Under the pieces are notes generated by a model. That model was given only the letters and a program-made list of their open reading frames with translations. It did not search any database and was not told the origin of the DNA. DNA of 41,969 nt from Pseudomonadota bacterium. GTDB taxonomy: Bacteria; Pseudomonadota; Gammaproteobacteria; Burkholderiales; Burkholderiaceae_C. This document shows, one piece after another, positions 32,977-41,463 of this stretch; position 1 is the first letter of the stretch, and each line of letters opens with the position of its first letter. A program made the position numbers and the translations under genes. The DNA lies in contig JAEZWW010000053.1 of assembly GCA_023442945.1 (NCBI GenBank), forward strand, positions 1 through 41,969. Direction: 5' to 3'.

Positions 32977-33725
32977 TGGTCGCTGGGCTTGGGCCATTTG
33001 CGCGGCACGCGGTCGATGCTGCAGGCCTTCACGGCGGGCAGCAGCGAGGCGCTCACCAGGATGTGGTCGATGCGCAGGCCGCGGTTCTTCTGGTAGCCCA
33101 GCATGCGGTAGTCCCACCACGAAAAGCTTTTCTCGGGCTGCTCGAACAGCCGGAAAGCGTCGGTCAGGCCGAGGCCGATCAGGGCCTGGAAATGGTTGCG
33201 CTCCTCGGTGGTGTGGTGGATGGTTTCTGCCAGGCCCACCGGGTCGTAGCTGTCGCGGTCTTCGGGGGCGATGTTGAAGTCGCCGACCAGCACCAGGCGC
33301 GGGTGCGCCGCCAGTTCGGTTTGCAGCCAGGCCTGCAGGCCGTTCAGCCAGGCCATCTTGTAGGCGAATTTGTCGCTGCCCGGCTCTTGCCCATTGACGA
33401 AGTAGCCATTGACCACGCGCACCGGGCCGCCGGGGCCGTCGACGGTGCCGGCGATGACGCGCGAATGCTCGTCGGCAAAGCCGGCGATGTTGCGCGCCAC
33501 GTCGCTGACGGGTGTGCGCGACAGCAGAGCGACCCCGTTGTAGGTCTTCTGGCCGAAGACGGCGGCTTCGTACCCCGCTTCGCGCAGCGCGTCGTGCGGG
33601 AACTTGTCGTCGGTCAGCTTCAATTCCTGCAGCGCCAGCACATCGACCGGGTTGGCGGCCAGCCAGTCCAGCACGTGCTGCAGGCGGGCGGTGAGGGAGT
33701 TGACGTTCCAGGTGGTGATCTTCAT
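32949..33725 (-). CDS. xth: Exodeoxyribonuclease III (AP endonuclease)
   Basis: A 258-residue exonuclease III-type DNA repair enzyme. Motifs of the endonuclease/exonuclease/phosphatase fold are seen: ITTWNVNSLTAR, LALQELKL (metal-binding Glu), YNGVALLSR, VNGYFVNGQ, VGDFNIAPEDRD (catalytic Asp-Asn), WWDYR and the end SDHAPVTVEL (catalytic Asp-His). The start at 33725 gives the usual MKITTWN start; an upstream frame to 33758 lacks support. The 3' end is mirrored in an inverted repeat beyond the stop. It is convergent with the antiporter gene and divergent from the peptidase. Confidence 0.97.
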   Translation of the reverse strand: MKITTWNVNSLTARLQHVLDWLAANPVDVLALQELKLTDDKFPHDALREAGYEAAVFGQKTYNGVALLSRTPVSDVARNIAGFADEHSRVIAGTVDGPGGPVRVVNGYFVNGQEPGSDKFAYKMAWLNGLQAWLQTELAAHPRLVLVGDFNIAPEDRDSYDPVGLAETIHHTTEERNHFQALIGLGLTDAFRLFEQPEKSFSWWDYRMLGYQKNRGLRIDHILVSASLLPAVKACSIDRVPRKWPKPSDHAPVTVELG

Positions 33726-33862
33726 GGCCATGACACACAGAGAAAGGGGGCGCGCCAAGGGGTGGCGGACCAGGCGCCACTTTATAGAATGATTCGCCCT
33801 CCGTCCGGCCCGCGCGCGCGCCGCCGGGCAAGCCCCCGACTTTCATCCACAGGAGACACGCC

Positions 33863-35632
33863 ATGCCCCACTTTCGTCCCCGCGCCCTGGGCGCTGCGCT
33901 GGTTCTGACCTGCGCGGCCGTCGGGCTGGCCGGCTGTGCGTCGGTCGGCGGCTCGGCCAGCGCAACGTTGAAAAAGCCGCAGCTCGACCAGATCATCGCC
34001 AGCCAGCAGAACCAGCCGGTGGGCAGCTTTGCGGCCTTTCTGGGCCGCGTGAAAGCCAGCCAGCCTGCGCTGCTGCCCGCGATCACGGCGTACGAGCAAC
34101 GCCAGCCGCTGGCAGGCGACAACCTGGTCAACATCGCGCGGCTGCTGGGCGTGTACAACCGGCTGGCGCATCAAGGCGCGGTGATTGACACCACCACGCA
34201 GATGGTCGCGCTCCAAACCGTGCGCGGCAGCGCGCCGCCGCACGAAGACCCGGCCATCATCGCCTTTGGCCAGATGGTGCAGCGACTGGCGGGCGACTTC
34301 GGCCTGAAGTACCGCAACGTCGACAACCGCATCTTCGAGGTGACACTGCCCGGCACCGGCGCGGAGGAGTTCGGCATCCTGACCCACGCCGATGTCGTGC
34401 CCGCCAACGCCGAGGAATGGGTGCTGGACGACGGCACCCAACTGGACCCGTTCAAGGTCACGCGCGTGGGCGACCTGCTGTACGGGCGCGGCACGATCGA
34501 CGACAAGGGCTCCATCGCCGCGGTGCTGTACGCCATGAAGGCCGTGAAGGACAGCGGCCTGCCGCTGCAGCGCAGCATCCGCCTGATGATCGAAACCACC
34601 GAGGAAACCGGTGGCGACGCCATGAAGTACTACCAGGGCAAGACGCCGCTGCCCGCCTACAACATCGTGCTGGACAGCCGCTACCCCGCCGTCGTCGCCG
34701 AAAAAGGCACAGGCGCGCTGAAAGCCGCCTTCCCGGTCGTGATGGTCAAGCCGGCGCCCGGCGCCGCCGTCATCACCGCGATGACCGGCTCCGGTTCGGC
34801 CAACGCCATCCCGCAGACCGCCACGGCGCGCCTGCTATCGACCGATGTGGCGGGCCTGACCGCCAAGCTGGAAGCCGCCAAGCCCGCCTTCATCGCCAAG
34901 TACGCGCCGCAGGGCGGCCCATTCGACATCGCCATCGCGCGGCAGACGGTGGACGGCGCCGACGGCGTGGACGTCAAGGTCACCGGAAGCTCGGCCCACG
35001 GCTCGCGCCCGGAAGAGGGCGTCAACCCGGTGCCGCGGCTGGCGCTGTTCCTGCACGAAGCCGCCGCGCCGCTGGCCGGCAACCACTACGCCCACGCCGT
35101 GCGCTACATCAGCGAATTGTTCGGCACCGACTACCTGGGCCGCACGCTCGGCGTGGCGTACCGCGACGACTTCATGGGCCCGCTGACGCTGTCGCCCACG
35201 CTCATCAAGCTGGAAGGCAGCGAACTGGGCGTCACCGCCAACGTGCGCATGCCGCGCGGCAACACGCCCGACGCGTTGAAGGCCGCGCTGGCGACGCGCA
35301 TCAACGGCTGGGCCGGTGAGGCCAAGCTGCCCATGACGCTGACCCACACCCAGGGCAACTGGATGGCGCGCGACCCCAAAGGCGCCTGGCTGAGCACGCT
35401 GCTCAACATCTTCGGCGACACCACGGGGCTGGAGGCCAAGCCTGTCTCCACCGCCGGCAGCACCACCGCCAAGCTGATGCCCAACGCCATCAACTTCGGC
35501 CCCGCCATGCCGGGCAAGAAGTACACCGCGCACAACGCCAAGGAATACAAGGAAGTCAGCGACCTGAACGCCGACCTGCAGATGTTCACCGAGATGCTGG
35601 TGCGCATCGGCAACCTGCAGCAGATGCAGTGA
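33863..35632 (+). CDS. M20-family metallopeptidase, lipoprotein
   Basis: A 589-residue predicted dipeptidase or related amidohydrolase. The N terminus is a lipoprotein signal (LTCAAVGLAGC, Cys25). The M20 metal sites are seen: THADVVP (His175, Asp177), GRGTIDDKG (Asp213), ETTEETGG (Glu247-248), and a later DSRYP. The dimerisation-domain motif SSAHGSRPEEGVNP is present. The insertion before the first motif is large (about 110 residues) compared with PepV or DapE. A TATAGAAT box at 33783 is a possible -10 site and AGGAGA lies 8-13 bases before the ATG. It probably acts in the periplasm, anchored to a membrane. Substrate is unknown. Confidence 0.88.
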   Translation: MPHFRPRALGAALVLTCAAVGLAGCASVGGSASATLKKPQLDQIIASQQNQPVGSFAAFLGRVKASQPALLPAITAYEQRQPLAGDNLVNIARLLGVYNRLAHQGAVIDTTTQMVALQTVRGSAPPHEDPAIIAFGQMVQRLAGDFGLKYRNVDNRIFEVTLPGTGAEEFGILTHADVVPANAEEWVLDDGTQLDPFKVTRVGDLLYGRGTIDDKGSIAAVLYAMKAVKDSGLPLQRSIRLMIETTEETGGDAMKYYQGKTPLPAYNIVLDSRYPAVVAEKGTGALKAAFPVVMVKPAPGAAVITAMTGSGSANAIPQTATARLLSTDVAGLTAKLEAAKPAFIAKYAPQGGPFDIAIARQTVDGADGVDVKVTGSSAHGSRPEEGVNPVPRLALFLHEAAAPLAGNHYAHAVRYISELFGTDYLGRTLGVAYRDDFMGPLTLSPTLIKLEGSELGVTANVRMPRGNTPDALKAALATRINGWAGEAKLPMTLTHTQGNWMARDPKGAWLSTLLNIFGDTTGLEAKPVSTAGSTTAKLMPNAINFGPAMPGKKYTAHNAKEYKEVSDLNADLQMFTEMLVRIGNLQQMQ

Positions 35633-35647
35633 AGAGGTGACGCTGGT

Positions 35648-35706
35648 TTTTCAAGCGTTTTGAGGCGATGGCCCTACAGCCATCTGCGCAACCAGCTATC
35701 AAAACA
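35648..35706 (-). repeat. Dispersed repeat copy 14 (reverse)
   Basis: Contains TTTCAAGCGTTTTGAGGCG, ATGGCCCTACAGCCATCTGC and GCAACCAGCTATCAAAAC. GATGGC and GCCATC make a 6-bp stem around the TGTAGG loop when read on the minus strand. It lies between two convergent genes. Confidence 0.93.
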
Positions 35707-35784
35707 TGAGTTAGTCGGCGCCTGACCAGGCCACGCGACGGGCCGCCGCGCGGCACCGGCGCGAGGCGTGGGCACGCCCACCGC

Positions 35785-36003
35785 TCAGCTTTTCAGCAGA
35801 CGCAGCGCCGCGCCCTTGTGCACCGCCAGGTGCTCGGTCTTGTCGCTGCGGATCTCGTACTGTGGGTCTTCCGGGCTGGCGTGGTGCGTGTAGCCCTTCC
35901 AGTCGAAATCCCGGTCGTAGATGCCGACGATGTGCCCGCTGACACGCCCGGCTTCGGAGTTCCAGCCGACGTGGTCGCCGATGTGGAAGGTCGTGGTGGT
36001 CAT
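35785..36003 (-). CDS. DUF2945 (hypervirulence-associated, Tudor-like) protein
   Basis: A 72-residue protein: FHIGDHVGWNSEAGRVSGHI, then GYTHHASPEDPQYEIRSDKT and AVHKGAALRLL. This is the pattern of the DUF2945 family, a small beta-barrel Tudor-like domain found in many bacteria and fungi. The start at 36003 has GAGAGGTGAAG just before it. Longer frames upstream are Arg/Pro-rich shadows. Function in bacteria is not known. It is last of the minus-strand group beginning at thyA, but a gap of 151 bases from folA makes a separate transcript possible. Confidence 0.85.
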   Translation of the reverse strand: MTTTTFHIGDHVGWNSEAGRVSGHIVGIYDRDFDWKGYTHHASPEDPQYEIRSDKTEHLAVHKGAALRLLKS

Positions 36004-36154
36004 GGCTTCACCTCTCTTGCGTCCTGGGACGGACGGAACGGCCATTGTGGGCGCCGTGTGCGGCACCCGGGCAGGCGCGGGTGAAAACCCTTCTGGCCGC
36101 AGGTGTGCGCCGCCGCGCCCGGGCAGGTAACAGCCGATGTCGCCGTGCCGACGG

Positions 36155-36649
36155 TCAGGGCGCGGCCGCGCGCCGCCAGGTGACGAAGGCGCCGAGCAGG
36201 CCAGTGGTGGATTCAAATGGCACACGCGCCACCTCGCGCCATTCGGGGCCGAGCGGGGGCGCGAACGCATCGCCGTCGAAGTCGGCGTCGATCACCGTTT
36301 CGACCACCGTGTCGGCCAGCGGCAGCGCCTGGGCGTAAATCTGGGCGCCGCCGATGACCCAGACCTCGGCAGAATTCTCACAAAGTTGTAGCGCCCTGCG
36401 CAGGTCCGGCGCCGGCGTGGCGCCGTTTTCATGCCAATCGGGCTGCCGCGTGACCACGATGTTGGTGCGCCCCGGCAGCGGCCGAAAGCGCGCGGGCAGC
36501 GAATCCCAGGTCTTGCGCCCCATGATCACCGGGTGGCTCATCGTGGTGCGCTTGAAGTGCGCCAGGTCCTCCGGCAGGTGCCAGGGCATCTGGCCGTCCT
36601 TGCCGATGACGCCGTTGCGGGCGCGGGCGTAGATGAGGTGGATTTTCAT
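36155..36649 (-). CDS. folA: Dihydrofolate reductase
   Basis: A 164-residue enzyme reducing dihydrofolate to tetrahydrofolate with NADPH. Motifs: HLIYARARNGVIGKDGQMPW (substrate-site loop), EDLAHFKRTTMSHPVIMGRK, TWDSLP, and the WVIGGAQIYAQALP cofactor site. Length and order of motifs are standard. Within the coding region, the DNA for the segment ALQLCENSAEVW resembles the dispersed repeat weakly (36371-36432). The gene lies downstream of E1-alpha/beta genes and not next to thyA, its metabolic partner. Confidence 0.97.
   Translation of the reverse strand: MKIHLIYARARNGVIGKDGQMPWHLPEDLAHFKRTTMSHPVIMGRKTWDSLPARFRPLPGRTNIVVTRQPDWHENGATPAPDLRRALQLCENSAEVWVIGGAQIYAQALPLADTVVETVIDADFDGDAFAPPLGPEWREVARVPFESTTGLLGAFVTWRRAAAP
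36371..36432 (+). repeat. Possible degenerate repeat copy inside folA
   Basis: On the minus strand CTGCGCAGGGCGCTACAACT resembles CTGCGCAGGGAGCTATACAA in the pgi copy. The rest of the repeat is hard to align, so this may be chance. Confidence 0.3.
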
Positions 36650-36739
36650 ACCGGGCAGGGCGCGTGTGGACGGCGGAACGCAGGCCGCATTGTGCGGGCA
36701 AGTTGCGCGGGCCCGCTGGACAGCCGGCCCACGCAGCGG

Positions 36740-37723
36740 TCAGCGGCGGACCAGTTGCTGCGCCGCAGCGGCGATCTTGGCAGCGTCGACGCGGGATTCG
36801 GCCTCCAACGTGGGCGCGTAGCCCACCGGGATGCGCGGCGCGCCCAGGCGGGCGACCTTGGCATTCGTCTGTTCGGCTACGGTGGCGGCAATCTCGGCGC
36901 CAAAGCCGGCGACCTGGATCGCTTCGTGCACCACCAGCAGGCGGCCGGTCTTGGCCACGCTGGCCAGCACCGCGTCCTTGTCCCAGGGCCAGATGGTGCG
37001 CAGGTCGATCACCTCGGCCTGCACGCCTTGGGCGGCCATCTGCTCGGCGGCTTCGGCGCAGGCTTGCACCTGGCGCGACCAGGAGACGATGGTCACGTCC
37101 TTGCCTTCGCGCACGGTGCGCGCCTTGCCCAGCGGCACGACTTCGCCGGGCACGACTTCGCCCGGCACGCCCCACAGCTCCTTGTGCTCCATGTAGATCA
37201 CCGGGTCGCCCGAGGCCAGCGCGGCCAGCAGCAGGCCGTGGTTGTCGGCCGCCGTGCCGGGCGTGACCACCACCAGGCCGGGGATGTGGGCAAACCACGC
37301 TTCCAGCGACTGGCTGTGCTGCGCGGCCGAGGACGACCAGATGCCGATCGGCATGCGCATCACCATGGGCACGCGGCCCTGGCCGCCGAACATGTAGCGG
37401 TTCTTGGCGGCCTGGTTGACCACCTCGTCGATCGCGCACAGCGCGAAGTCGACCACGCGCAGCTCGACCACCGGCTTGCAGCCCGCCAGCGCCATGCCGA
37501 CGGCCGCGCCGACGATGGTGCTTTCGGAGATCGGCGTGTCCACGATGCGCTCCGGCCCGAAGCGCTTGACCAGCGGCTGGCCTTCAGCGTCGCGGTACTG
37601 GCCGAACACGCCGCCGCGGCCCAGGTCTTCACCCAGGGCGATCACGTTCGGGTCGCGTTCCATGGCCTGGGCCAGCGCCAGCGCAGCCCCCTGCGCATAA
37701 GTCATCGTCACGGCGGCGCTCAT
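36740..37723 (-). CDS. Thiamine-diphosphate-dependent 2-oxoacid dehydrogenase E1 beta subunit
   Basis: A 327-residue E1-beta subunit of the pyruvate/acetoin/branched-chain type. Motifs: ALGEDLGRGGVFGQYRDAEG (TPP domain), DTPISESTIVGAAVGMALAG, WSSSAAQHSQSLEAWFAHIPG and the C-terminal transketolase domain with VIDLRTIWPWDKDAV. The start at 37723 overlaps the E1-alpha stop by ATGA, so the two subunits are made together. No E2 or E3 gene is seen nearby, so the true substrate (pyruvate, acetoin or another) is unclear. Confidence 0.93.
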   Translation of the reverse strand: MSAAVTMTYAQGAALALAQAMERDPNVIALGEDLGRGGVFGQYRDAEGQPLVKRFGPERIVDTPISESTIVGAAVGMALAGCKPVVELRVVDFALCAIDEVVNQAAKNRYMFGGQGRVPMVMRMPIGIWSSSAAQHSQSLEAWFAHIPGLVVVTPGTAADNHGLLLAALASGDPVIYMEHKELWGVPGEVVPGEVVPLGKARTVREGKDVTIVSWSRQVQACAEAAEQMAAQGVQAEVIDLRTIWPWDKDAVLASVAKTGRLLVVHEAIQVAGFGAEIAATVAEQTNAKVARLGAPRIPVGYAPTLEAESRVDAAKIAAAAQQLVRR

Positions 37724-38721
37724 TGCCAAACCCCTTCACCTGTGTTCTGAATGTCCGTGTACGCCGCGCTGCGGTCGGGCAGCGGGGCGGCCGTAGCGGT
37801 GGCCACGGCGGCGTCGATCTCGGCCTTGGCTTCGCGGTCGATCTGTTCGGCGGCGGCGCCGTGGCCTTGCGCGACCAGCTGCGCGCGGGTGCGGGCGATG
37901 CCGTCGCGCGCCAGGGCGGCCTGCACTTCCTGCGGGTCGCGGTAGGTGGCGGGGTCGACCGAGACATGGCCTTTGTGCCGGTCGGTCAGCGCGTGCAGCA
38001 GGCGCGGGCCGCTGCCGCTGCGGATCTCGCGGATCAGCTCGGCCGCGGCTTCCGACACGGCGGCGACGTCGGTGCCGTCCACTTGAACGGCGGCGATGCC
38101 CATGGACGTGGCGCGCGCGCTGGCGCCGGGGCCGGCGGTCATGGGCGCACTGGCGGTGGTGGCGGAGATGCGGTTGTCCTCGCACACGAACAGCACCGGC
38201 AGGTGGTAGACCACGGCCCAGTTCAGCGCTTCCATGAAGGGGCCGCGGTTGATGGCGCCGTCGCCGAAGAAGCAGACGGCAATGGCGTCTTCGCCGCGCA
38301 GCTTCAGGCCCTGGGCTGCGCCGACGGCGATCGGCAGGCCGGCCGCCACGACGCCGTTGGCGCCCAGCATGCCGACGGAAAAGTCGGCGATGTGCATCGA
38401 GCCGCCCTTGCCGCTGTTGTAGCCGGTGGCGCGGCCGAACAGCTCGCACATCATCTTGGTTGGGTCGGCCCCCTTGGCCAGTGTGTGGCCGTGACCGCGG
38501 TGGGTGGACGTCAGCAAATCGGCGGGTTTCAGGTGCGCGCACACCCCCGCGGCCACGGCTTCCTGGCCGGTGGACAGGTGCAGCGGGCCGCGCACCAGGG
38601 CGGGCTTGTCGGCCGCCGCATGGCCCCAGGCGGCGACGCCGCCCTGGCTGGCGATTTCGGCCGCGTCTTCGAAGGCGCGGATGCGCACCATGGCGCGGTA
38701 CAGCGAAAGCAGATCGGTCAT
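37720..38721 (-). CDS. Thiamine-diphosphate-dependent 2-oxoacid dehydrogenase E1 alpha subunit
   Basis: A 333-residue E1-alpha subunit. Motifs: MVRIRAFEDAAEIASQGGVA, LHLSTGQEAVAAGVCAHLKP, DLLTSTHRGHGHTLAKG, GGSMHIADFSVGMLGANGVV and the thiamine-diphosphate motif GDGAINRGPFMEALNWA with LFVCEDNRISATT. Short for mitochondrial-type pyruvate E1, and closer to acetoin dehydrogenase AcoA in length. It overlaps E1-beta by ATGA. The gap to thyA upstream contains a dispersed repeat. Confidence 0.93.
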   Translation of the reverse strand: MTDLLSLYRAMVRIRAFEDAAEIASQGGVAAWGHAAADKPALVRGPLHLSTGQEAVAAGVCAHLKPADLLTSTHRGHGHTLAKGADPTKMMCELFGRATGYNSGKGGSMHIADFSVGMLGANGVVAAGLPIAVGAAQGLKLRGEDAIAVCFFGDGAINRGPFMEALNWAVVYHLPVLFVCEDNRISATTASAPMTAGPGASARATSMGIAAVQVDGTDVAAVSEAAAELIREIRSGSGPRLLHALTDRHKGHVSVDPATYRDPQEVQAALARDGIARTRAQLVAQGHGAAAEQIDREAKAEIDAAVATATAAPLPDRSAAYTDIQNTGEGVWQ

Positions 38722-38730
38722 CGTTTTGCT

Positions 38731-38793
38731 ATTGAAAAGGAAGCTGCCCGCGCTGATGGTTCTAGCGCGGGAGGCCGATTTGGCTTGAAAAAC
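38731..38793 (+). repeat. Dispersed repeat copy 15 (forward), with a perfect stem
   Basis: Has the perfect 8-bp stem CCCGCGCT/AGCGCGGG around GATGGTTCT, followed by GGCCGATTTGGCTTGAAAA. It fills the gap between the thyA stop and the E1-alpha start. Together with copy 1 at 303 it represents a hairpin subtype. Confidence 0.9.
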
Positions 38794-39603
38794 CTACACC
38801 GCCACAGGCGCCTTGATGGCCGGGTGGTGCTGGTAGTCCCGCACGTCGAAGTCCTCGAACTGGTAGTCGAAGATCGATGCGGGGCGCCGCTGGATGTGCA
38901 GCGTGGGGTAAGGATAGGGCGTGCGCGACAGCTGTTCACGCACTTGATCGACATGGTTGTCGTAGATGTGACAGTCGCCGCCGGTCCAGATGAAGTCGCC
39001 CACCTGCAGATCGCACTGCTGCGCCACCATGTGCGTCAGCAGCGCGTAGCTGGCGATGTTGAAGGGCACGCCCAGGAAGATGTCGGCGCTGCGCTGGTAG
39101 AGCTGGCAGCTCAGCTTGCCGTCGGCCACGTAGAACTGGAAGAAGGCGTGGCAGGGCATCAGCGCCATCTGGTCCAGCTCGGCCACGTTCCAGGCGCTGA
39201 CGATGATGCGGCGGCTATCGGGGTTTTTTTTGAGCGTGTCGATCACCTGCTGGATCTGGTCGATGTGGCCGCCGCCGGGCGTCGGCCAGCTGCGCCACTG
39301 GACGCCGTACACCGGGCCCAGGTCGCCGTCGGGTTGGGCCCATTCGTCCCAGATCGTCACGCCGCGCTCGCGCAGCCAGTTGTTGTTGGACGAGCCGGTC
39401 AGAAACCACAGCAGTTCGTAGATGATGCTTTTGAGGTGCACCTTCTTGGTCGTGACCAGCGGAAAGCCCTCGTTCAGATCAAAGCGCATCTGGTAGCCGA
39501 ACACGCTTTTCGTGCCCGTGCCGGTGCGGTCGCTCTTGGCGACGCCGTGTTCGGCCACGTGGCGCATGAAGTCTTCGTACTGGTGGCGGATCGGGCGGCT
39601 CAT
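38794..39603 (-). CDS. thyA: Thymidylate synthase
   Basis: A 269-residue enzyme methylating dUMP to dTMP with methylene-tetrahydrofolate. Motifs: RTGTGTKSVFGYQMRFDLNE (phosphate Arg), the catalytic Cys in ALMPCHAFFQFYV, and LYQRSADIFLGVPFNIASYA, followed by GDCHIYDNHVDQV. The start at 39603 gives MSRPIRHQYEDFMRHV; the frame continues upstream far beyond it but is a shadow antisense to the ion-channel gene. Length is close to the 264 residues of E. coli. Downstream are E1-alpha, E1-beta, folA. Confidence 0.98.
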   Translation of the reverse strand: MSRPIRHQYEDFMRHVAEHGVAKSDRTGTGTKSVFGYQMRFDLNEGFPLVTTKKVHLKSIIYELLWFLTGSSNNNWLRERGVTIWDEWAQPDGDLGPVYGVQWRSWPTPGGGHIDQIQQVIDTLKKNPDSRRIIVSAWNVAELDQMALMPCHAFFQFYVADGKLSCQLYQRSADIFLGVPFNIASYALLTHMVAQQCDLQVGDFIWTGGDCHIYDNHVDQVREQLSRTPYPYPTLHIQRRPASIFDYQFEDFDVRDYQHHPAIKAPVAV

Positions 39604-39726
39604 GCGGGCGATTCTCGCATCGCGCGCATGGGCGGGTCCGTGGCCGGGGCATCGGCGTCGGGGGCCGCGCGGATTGGGGTGTTGGCCTACGCCGGCGGGC
39701 GCGCCGCCTCCCGACAATCGCAGGCC

Positions 39727-40401
39727 ATGATCGACCTGCGCCAATGTCCAGCCCTGCTGCGCCGCAACCCCAGCGCCCTGCTGCTGGCGGTGCAGCTGCT
39801 GGGCGTGCTGCTGTACCCCTTGATGGAGGGGCACGTGGGCGGCCAGATCCTGCTGACGGCTTTTGGGCTGCTGGTGCTGGGGCTGGCGCTGTGGGTGGTG
39901 CGCCGCAGCCCGGTGGCGTCGTGGGGCGCGGTGGTGCTGGCCGGCGTGGTGGTGGTGCTGTCGGTGATCAATGTGCTGCACCCGCTGCGCACGCTCACGG
40001 CGGCCATCGCACTGGCCGAAAGCGCCTTTTATTTCTATGCCGCGCTCAGCCTGTGCGCCTACATGCTGCAGGACCAGCACGCCAGCCGCGACGAGCTGTT
40101 TGCCGCCGCCGCCACCTTCACCGTGCTGGCCTGGGCGTTTGCCCACCTGTTCAACGCCTGCCAGGCGATCGCGCCGCACAGCTTTGGCGCGCAGATCGAC
40201 CCCGAGCAGCCGCGCACCTGGATGGAGCTGCTGTTCCTCAGCTTTTCCACGCTGTCGGGCGTGGGGCTGGGCGACATCATCCCGCTCAAGCCCATGGCGC
40301 GGGCGCTGGTCATGCTGGGTGAATTCACCGGCGTGATGTACGTCGCGCTGGTGGTGTCGCGCCTGGTGGGACTGCTGACCATCAAGCGGCTGGGGCGCTG
40401 A
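39727..40401 (+). CDS. Ion-channel-family protein with a potassium-filter-like motif
   Basis: A 224-residue membrane protein with about five hydrophobic segments: LLLAVQLLGVLLYPLM, LLVLGLALWVVR, VVLAGVVVVLSVINV, ELFAAAATFTVLAWAFAHLF and a final LVMLGEFTGVMYVALVVSRL. Before the last helix lies FLSFSTLSGVGLGDIIP, close to the potassium-channel pore filter TVGYGD, with GVGLGD in its place. The arrangement pore helix, filter, last helix matches the two-helix channel domain. An N-terminal group of helices precedes it, and no cytosolic regulatory domain follows. The start at 39727 is divergent from thyA. Confidence 0.75.
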   Translation: MIDLRQCPALLRRNPSALLLAVQLLGVLLYPLMEGHVGGQILLTAFGLLVLGLALWVVRRSPVASWGAVVLAGVVVVLSVINVLHPLRTLTAAIALAESAFYFYAALSLCAYMLQDQHASRDELFAAAATFTVLAWAFAHLFNACQAIAPHSFGAQIDPEQPRTWMELLFLSFSTLSGVGLGDIIPLKPMARALVMLGEFTGVMYVALVVSRLVGLLTIKRLGR

Positions 40402-40521
40402 GCCGCCAGGCGCCACGCGCGACGCTTTCTCCTACACCGCTACCCCCCGGAGTCTGCTTTAAGCTGCGGCTGGCCGCTGCCGTCACGGCCGCGGCGCATT
40501 GCCAATTGAGGAGAACCCCCT

Positions 40522-41136
40522 GTGTCGACCGTCCCACGCGTTTCCCGCGGCGCCCAACGCAGCGCCCAGGCGGCCAAGTCCGCCGCCGTAGCCAAGGCCA
40601 AGGCCGTCGCGCCCCAGGTCACCGCCCATATCGGCAGCACGCCTGCCACCAAGTTTCGCGGCAACCCCGATATCTTTGGCCGTCTGGTGGAAGACCATGA
40701 CCGCCATCGCGCCCTGTTCGCCATGATCGACGCCACGGTCGGTTCGTCGCCGGAGCGCAAGAAGCTGTTCCGCGAGCTGGTGCGAGAGATCAAGGGGCAC
40801 GCCGCGGCGGAGGAGCAGGCGCTCTGGTCCAGCGTCATGCGCAACCCCGCCACCACCGAAGACGCACGGCACGCCGTGGGCGAGCACAAGGAAATGGACA
40901 AGCTGCTGGCCGATCTGGCCGCACGCGACATGGCTTCCAGCGGTTGGCTGCGGCGCTTTGCCAAAGTGCGCGAAGAGTACCTGCACCACATCAAGGAAGA
41001 AGAGCAGGAGCAGTTTGTCGCCGCGCAAAAACACCTGTCCGCCGCCGATGTGCGCTACATGCGCCAGGTCTTTAACCGCCGCAAGGCGGAAGAAAAGGCG
41101 GGCGCCAAGGTCGAGAAGAAGATCAAGAAGAAGTGA
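40522..41136 (+). CDS. Hemerythrin HHE-domain protein
   Basis: A 204-residue predicted soluble protein. An Ala/Lys-rich head (about residues 1-45) precedes the HHE domain: EDHDRHRALF (first His pair), EIKGHAAAEEQALW, GEHKEMDKLL and EYLHHIKEEEQEQF, giving the usual His and Glu ligands of a diiron site. The tail is highly Lys-rich (KKIKKK), which may bind nucleic acids or the membrane. GTG start with GAGGAGAA upstream. Role is likely oxygen, nitric oxide or iron sensing or storage; this is inferred from the family. Confidence 0.9.
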   Translation: MSTVPRVSRGAQRSAQAAKSAAVAKAKAVAPQVTAHIGSTPATKFRGNPDIFGRLVEDHDRHRALFAMIDATVGSSPERKKLFRELVREIKGHAAAEEQALWSSVMRNPATTEDARHAVGEHKEMDKLLADLAARDMASSGWLRRFAKVREEYLHHIKEEEQEQFVAAQKHLSAADVRYMRQVFNRRKAEEKAGAKVEKKIKKK

Positions 41137-41441
41137 GCGTGCGCCGGCCCTGGCGGTGGCGGGGCGGTGCCCCAAGCGCCTGGCGCCGTGCTGCTGCTGC
41201 TTGGTGTGTGCGCGTGTTCATGCGCGTGCGCGCGCTGTGTGTCGCGTGGGCGGGCACGGGGGGCGAGGCGCTGAGGGCGGTTTGCCCGAGCGCAAGACGC
41301 GCGGCGCACCGCGCAAGCCCATGATCGCGCGTTGCGCCACGCACTTGCTCACCTCCTCATAGCACCGCTTCCATGCCCGGCAAGGCTTTGCCAAGGGGCT
41401 TAAAAAGCACTTGCCAAGCGGGTCGGGAGCACCTCAGAATA
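41137..41441. other. Gene-free stretch before imuA
   Basis: About 300 bases between the hemerythrin gene and the LexA box. Frames here are short, Arg/Ala/Cys-rich and lack ribosome sites. A small hairpin GGCAA/TTGCC (41374-41387) is seen. I see no gene, RNA or known operator in it. Confidence 0.4.
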
Positions 41442-41457
41442 CTGTATAAAAATACAG
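41442..41457 (+). promoter_or_regulatory. LexA box of the imuA operon
   Basis: CTGTATAAAAATACAG, within TACTGTATAAAAATACAGTT, is nearly identical to the E. coli SOS box TACTGTATATATATACAGTA. It overlaps the likely -10 box TATAAA and ends only six bases before the imuA ATG. Confidence 0.93.
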
Positions 41458-41463
41458 TTATTC

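Noticed and set aside
37723..40401. An 892-codon open frame ending with the ion-channel gene
   Set aside because: Only the last 225 codons (39727 on) look like protein. The rest is antisense to E1-alpha and thyA, and stays open because of high third-position GC.
41137..41362. Short frames between hemerythrin and imuA
   Set aside because: No ribosome sites and shadow-like composition.
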